From Desulfobacteraceae bacterium (GTDB taxonomy: Bacteria; Desulfobacterota; Desulfobacteria; Desulfobacterales; Desulfobacteraceae), in assembly GCA_003354055.1 (NCBI GenBank), contig PIVQ01000335.1:1-7572 (forward strand): 7,572 bases of DNA. The letters are read 5' to 3'. The translations under genes were made by a program, and so were the position numbers. Positions 6,003 to 7,572 of this stretch are shown here, in pieces. The first letter of the stretch is position 1; every line of letters begins with the position of its first letter. The notes under the pieces were generated by a model, which did not search any database, was not told the DNA's origin, and saw nothing but the letters and a program-made list of their open reading frames with translations.

Positions 6003-7572
6003 TGTCTTTTTTGACCTCTTCAAAGTCAGCATCCACAACATCGTCGTCATCCTGAGCAGGATTGGCTCCGGCATCGCCGGCTGCATCAGCGCCTGCGGCA
6101 CCAGGGTTGTCCTGTTGTGCCTGCTGGTACATGACTTCTGCCAGTTTGTGGGAGGCCTGGGACAGGGCTTCGATTTTAGCCTTGATATCTTCAACATCGT
6201 CAGAATCTTTGACCTGTTTCAGAGCTTCAGCAGCTGCTTCAATGCTTTTCCTGGTTTCTTCGTCAACCTTATCCCCATGTTCTTTCAGGGTTTTTTCAGT
6301 CTGGTCCACCAAAGCTTCTGCCTGGTTTTTGGTATCTACCAGCTCTCTTTTCTTTTTGTCTTCATCAGCGTGCATTTCAGCATCTTTGACCATCTTGTCG
6401 ATTTCATCGTCAGACAGGCCTGATGCTGCGGTGATCTGAATGGACTGCTCTTTACCGGTTGCCTTGTCTTTGGCGGCTACATGGACAATACCGTTGGCGT
6501 CAATGTCAAAGGAAACCTCAATCTGGGGAATCCCTCTGGGAGCCGGCGGAATATCGGACAGCTCAAACTGGCCAAGGGTCTTGTTGTCGGTAGACATTTC
6601 GCGTTCACCCTGGAGCACGTGGATGGATACGGCAGGCTGGTTGTCGGCAGCCGTAGAGAACACCTGGCTCTTTTTGGTGGGGATCGTGGTGTTTTTGTCG
6701 ATGAGTTTGGTCATGACACCGCCCAGGGTTTCAATCCCCAGAGAAAGCGGTGTAACATCAAGGAGCAGTACATCGTTGACATCACCCTGAAGCACGCCGG
6801 CCTGAACCGCTGCGCCCATGGCAACAACCTCATCCGGGTTAACACCCTTATGGGGTTTTTTGCCAAAGATTTTTTCAACCCGCTCCTGAACAGCCGGCAT
6901 ACGGGTCATTCCGCCTACCAGAACAACCTCATCCACACCGCCTGCACCAAGATTCGCCTCTTTGATAGCTTTACGGCAGGGTGCTTCCAGGTTGTCAAGA
7001 AGATCGGCGACCAGAGCTTCCAGTTTGGCCCGGGTCAGTTTGACATCCAAATGTTTGGGGCCGGATGCATCTGCCGTGATAAAGGGAAGGTTGATTGTGG
7101 ATTCAGTGGCAGTGGAAAGTTCCATTTTCGCTTTTTCCGCAGCCTCTTTGAGGCGCTGGAGAGCCATTTTGTCGGTGCGGACATCGATGCCTTGTTCTTT
7201 TTTGAACTCGCTTGCCAGAAAATCAATGATTCTCAGGTCAAAGTCTTCACCACCCAGATGGGTGTCACCGGAGGTGGATTTTACTTCAAATACGCCGTCA
7301 CCGATTTCAAGGACAGAAACATCAAAGGTACCGCCGCCAAGGTCAAATACGGCAATTTTTTCTTCGCCTTTTTTGTCCAGGCCGTAAGCCAGAGAGGCAG
7401 CTGTGGGCTCATTGATGATACGTTTGACTTCAAGCCCTGCGATTTTACCGGCATCTTTGGTGGCCTGTCTCTGGCTGTCGTTAAAGTAGGCAGGTACTGT
7501 GATGACCGCTTCTGTAACTGTCTCGCCCAGGTAATCTTCAGCCGTCTTTTTAATGTTGGCCAGAATAAAGGA
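5998..7572 (-). CDS. dnaK: Molecular chaperone DnaK (Hsp70), C-terminal 524 residues; N-terminus outside window
   Basis: DnaK is the ATP-driven Hsp70 chaperone that binds exposed hydrophobic peptides in the cytoplasm, working with DnaJ and GrpE. The frame stays open from the right edge (first visible residues [16 protein letters not shown], near residue 116 of E. coli DnaK) to the stop at 5998-6000. Visible ATPase-domain motifs are [28 protein letters not shown], the phosphate-binding [22 protein letters not shown] and [13 protein letters not shown]. The conserved interdomain linker [13 protein letters not shown] leads into the substrate-binding domain, with [12 protein letters not shown] and LQGEREM. 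A charged helical lid follows, then a Gly/Ala-rich tail ending in [17 protein letters not shown], typical of bacterial DnaK. The nucleotide-binding start (about 113 residues), the promoter and any grpE lie beyond the window. No dnaJ follows; two hairpins close the gene. No frameshift or missing motif was seen. Confidence 0.98.
   Translation of the reverse strand, partial: SFILANIKKTAEDYLGETVTEAVITVPAYFNDSQRQATKDAGKIAGLEVKRIINEPTAASLAYGLDKKGEEKIAVFDLGGGTFDVSVLEIGDGVFEVKSTSGDTHLGGEDFDLRIIDFLASEFKKEQGIDVRTDKMALQRLKEAAEKAKMELSTATESTINLPFITADASGPKHLDVKLTRAKLEALVADLLDNLEAPCRKAIKEANLGAGGVDEVVLVGGMTRMPAVQERVEKIFGKKPHKGVNPDEVVAMGAAVQAGVLQGDVNDVLLLDVTPLSLGIETLGGVMTKLIDKNTTIPTKKSQVFSTAADNQPAVSIHVLQGEREMSTDNKTLGQFELSDIPPAPRGIPQIEVSFDIDANGIVHVAAKDKATGKEQSIQITAASGLSDDEIDKMVKDAEMHADEDKKKRELVDTKNQAEALVDQTEKTLKEHGDKVDEETRKSIEAAAEALKQVKDSDDVEDIKAKIEALSQASHKLAEVMYQQAQQDNPGAAGADAAGDAGANPAQDDDDVVDADFEEVKKDK

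Noticed and set aside
5998..7387. Long open frames on the plus strand antisense to dnaK (for example 6062-6439 and 6962-7387)
   Set aside because: They mirror the codon bias of dnaK, lack ribosome binding sites and resemble no family. The minus-strand DnaK frame is unmistakable.
1..7572. CRISPR array, tRNA or rRNA genes, insertion sequences, phage or defence genes
   Set aside because: No regularly spaced repeats, clover-leaf-like tRNA ends, transposase motifs or phage/defence protein motifs were seen in any part of the window.

Overview
This 7.57-kb window is chromosomal housekeeping sequence from a Gram-negative (diderm) bacterium. I did not find an undescribed multi-gene system. The diderm call rests on a periplasmic lipoprotein chaperone of the LolA type. 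The protein sequences, the short NadA and the gene neighbourhood look like an anaerobic member of the Desulfobacterota (sulfate-reducer relatives, e.g. Desulfobacterales). That placement is an inference from family resemblance and was not checked by any search. G+C looks moderate, in the high 40s percent by eye.

Layout. (1) Positions 1-2423, plus strand: a tight cluster of the 3' part of radA (branch migration/recombination ATPase), rlmE (23S rRNA 2'-O-methyltransferase) and yebC (YebC/TACO1 translation factor). It ends in a strong hairpin at 2452-2486 that works in both directions. (2) Positions 2506-5735, minus strand: a second compact operon, transcribed right to left, with an acyl-CoA synthetase of the ANL superfamily, then lolA, then nadA (quinolinate synthase). 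Its genes are 10 nt apart, and it converges on the same bidirectional terminator. (3) Positions 5736-5997: a 262-nt AT-rich intergenic region with two hairpins behind dnaK and an unusual set of overlapping, mutually exclusive inverted repeats upstream of the acyl-CoA synthetase. (4) Positions 5998-7572, minus strand: the C-terminal 524 residues of DnaK, running off the right edge.

The genes do not form one pathway. The first cluster joins DNA repair with ribosome maturation and translation. The second joins fatty-acid (or other carboxylic acid) activation, outer-membrane lipoprotein transport and NAD synthesis. dnaK is a separate unit with its own terminators, and no dnaJ follows it.

Most worth a second look are the interlocking palindromes at 5761-5900, which could be operator DNA or a switching leader RNA; an in-frame 36-bp tandem duplication extending the N-terminus of mature LolA; the rlmE start, which is probably a TTG inside radA; and three gene junctions where the upstream stop codon is part of the next gene's Shine-Dalgarno sequence.
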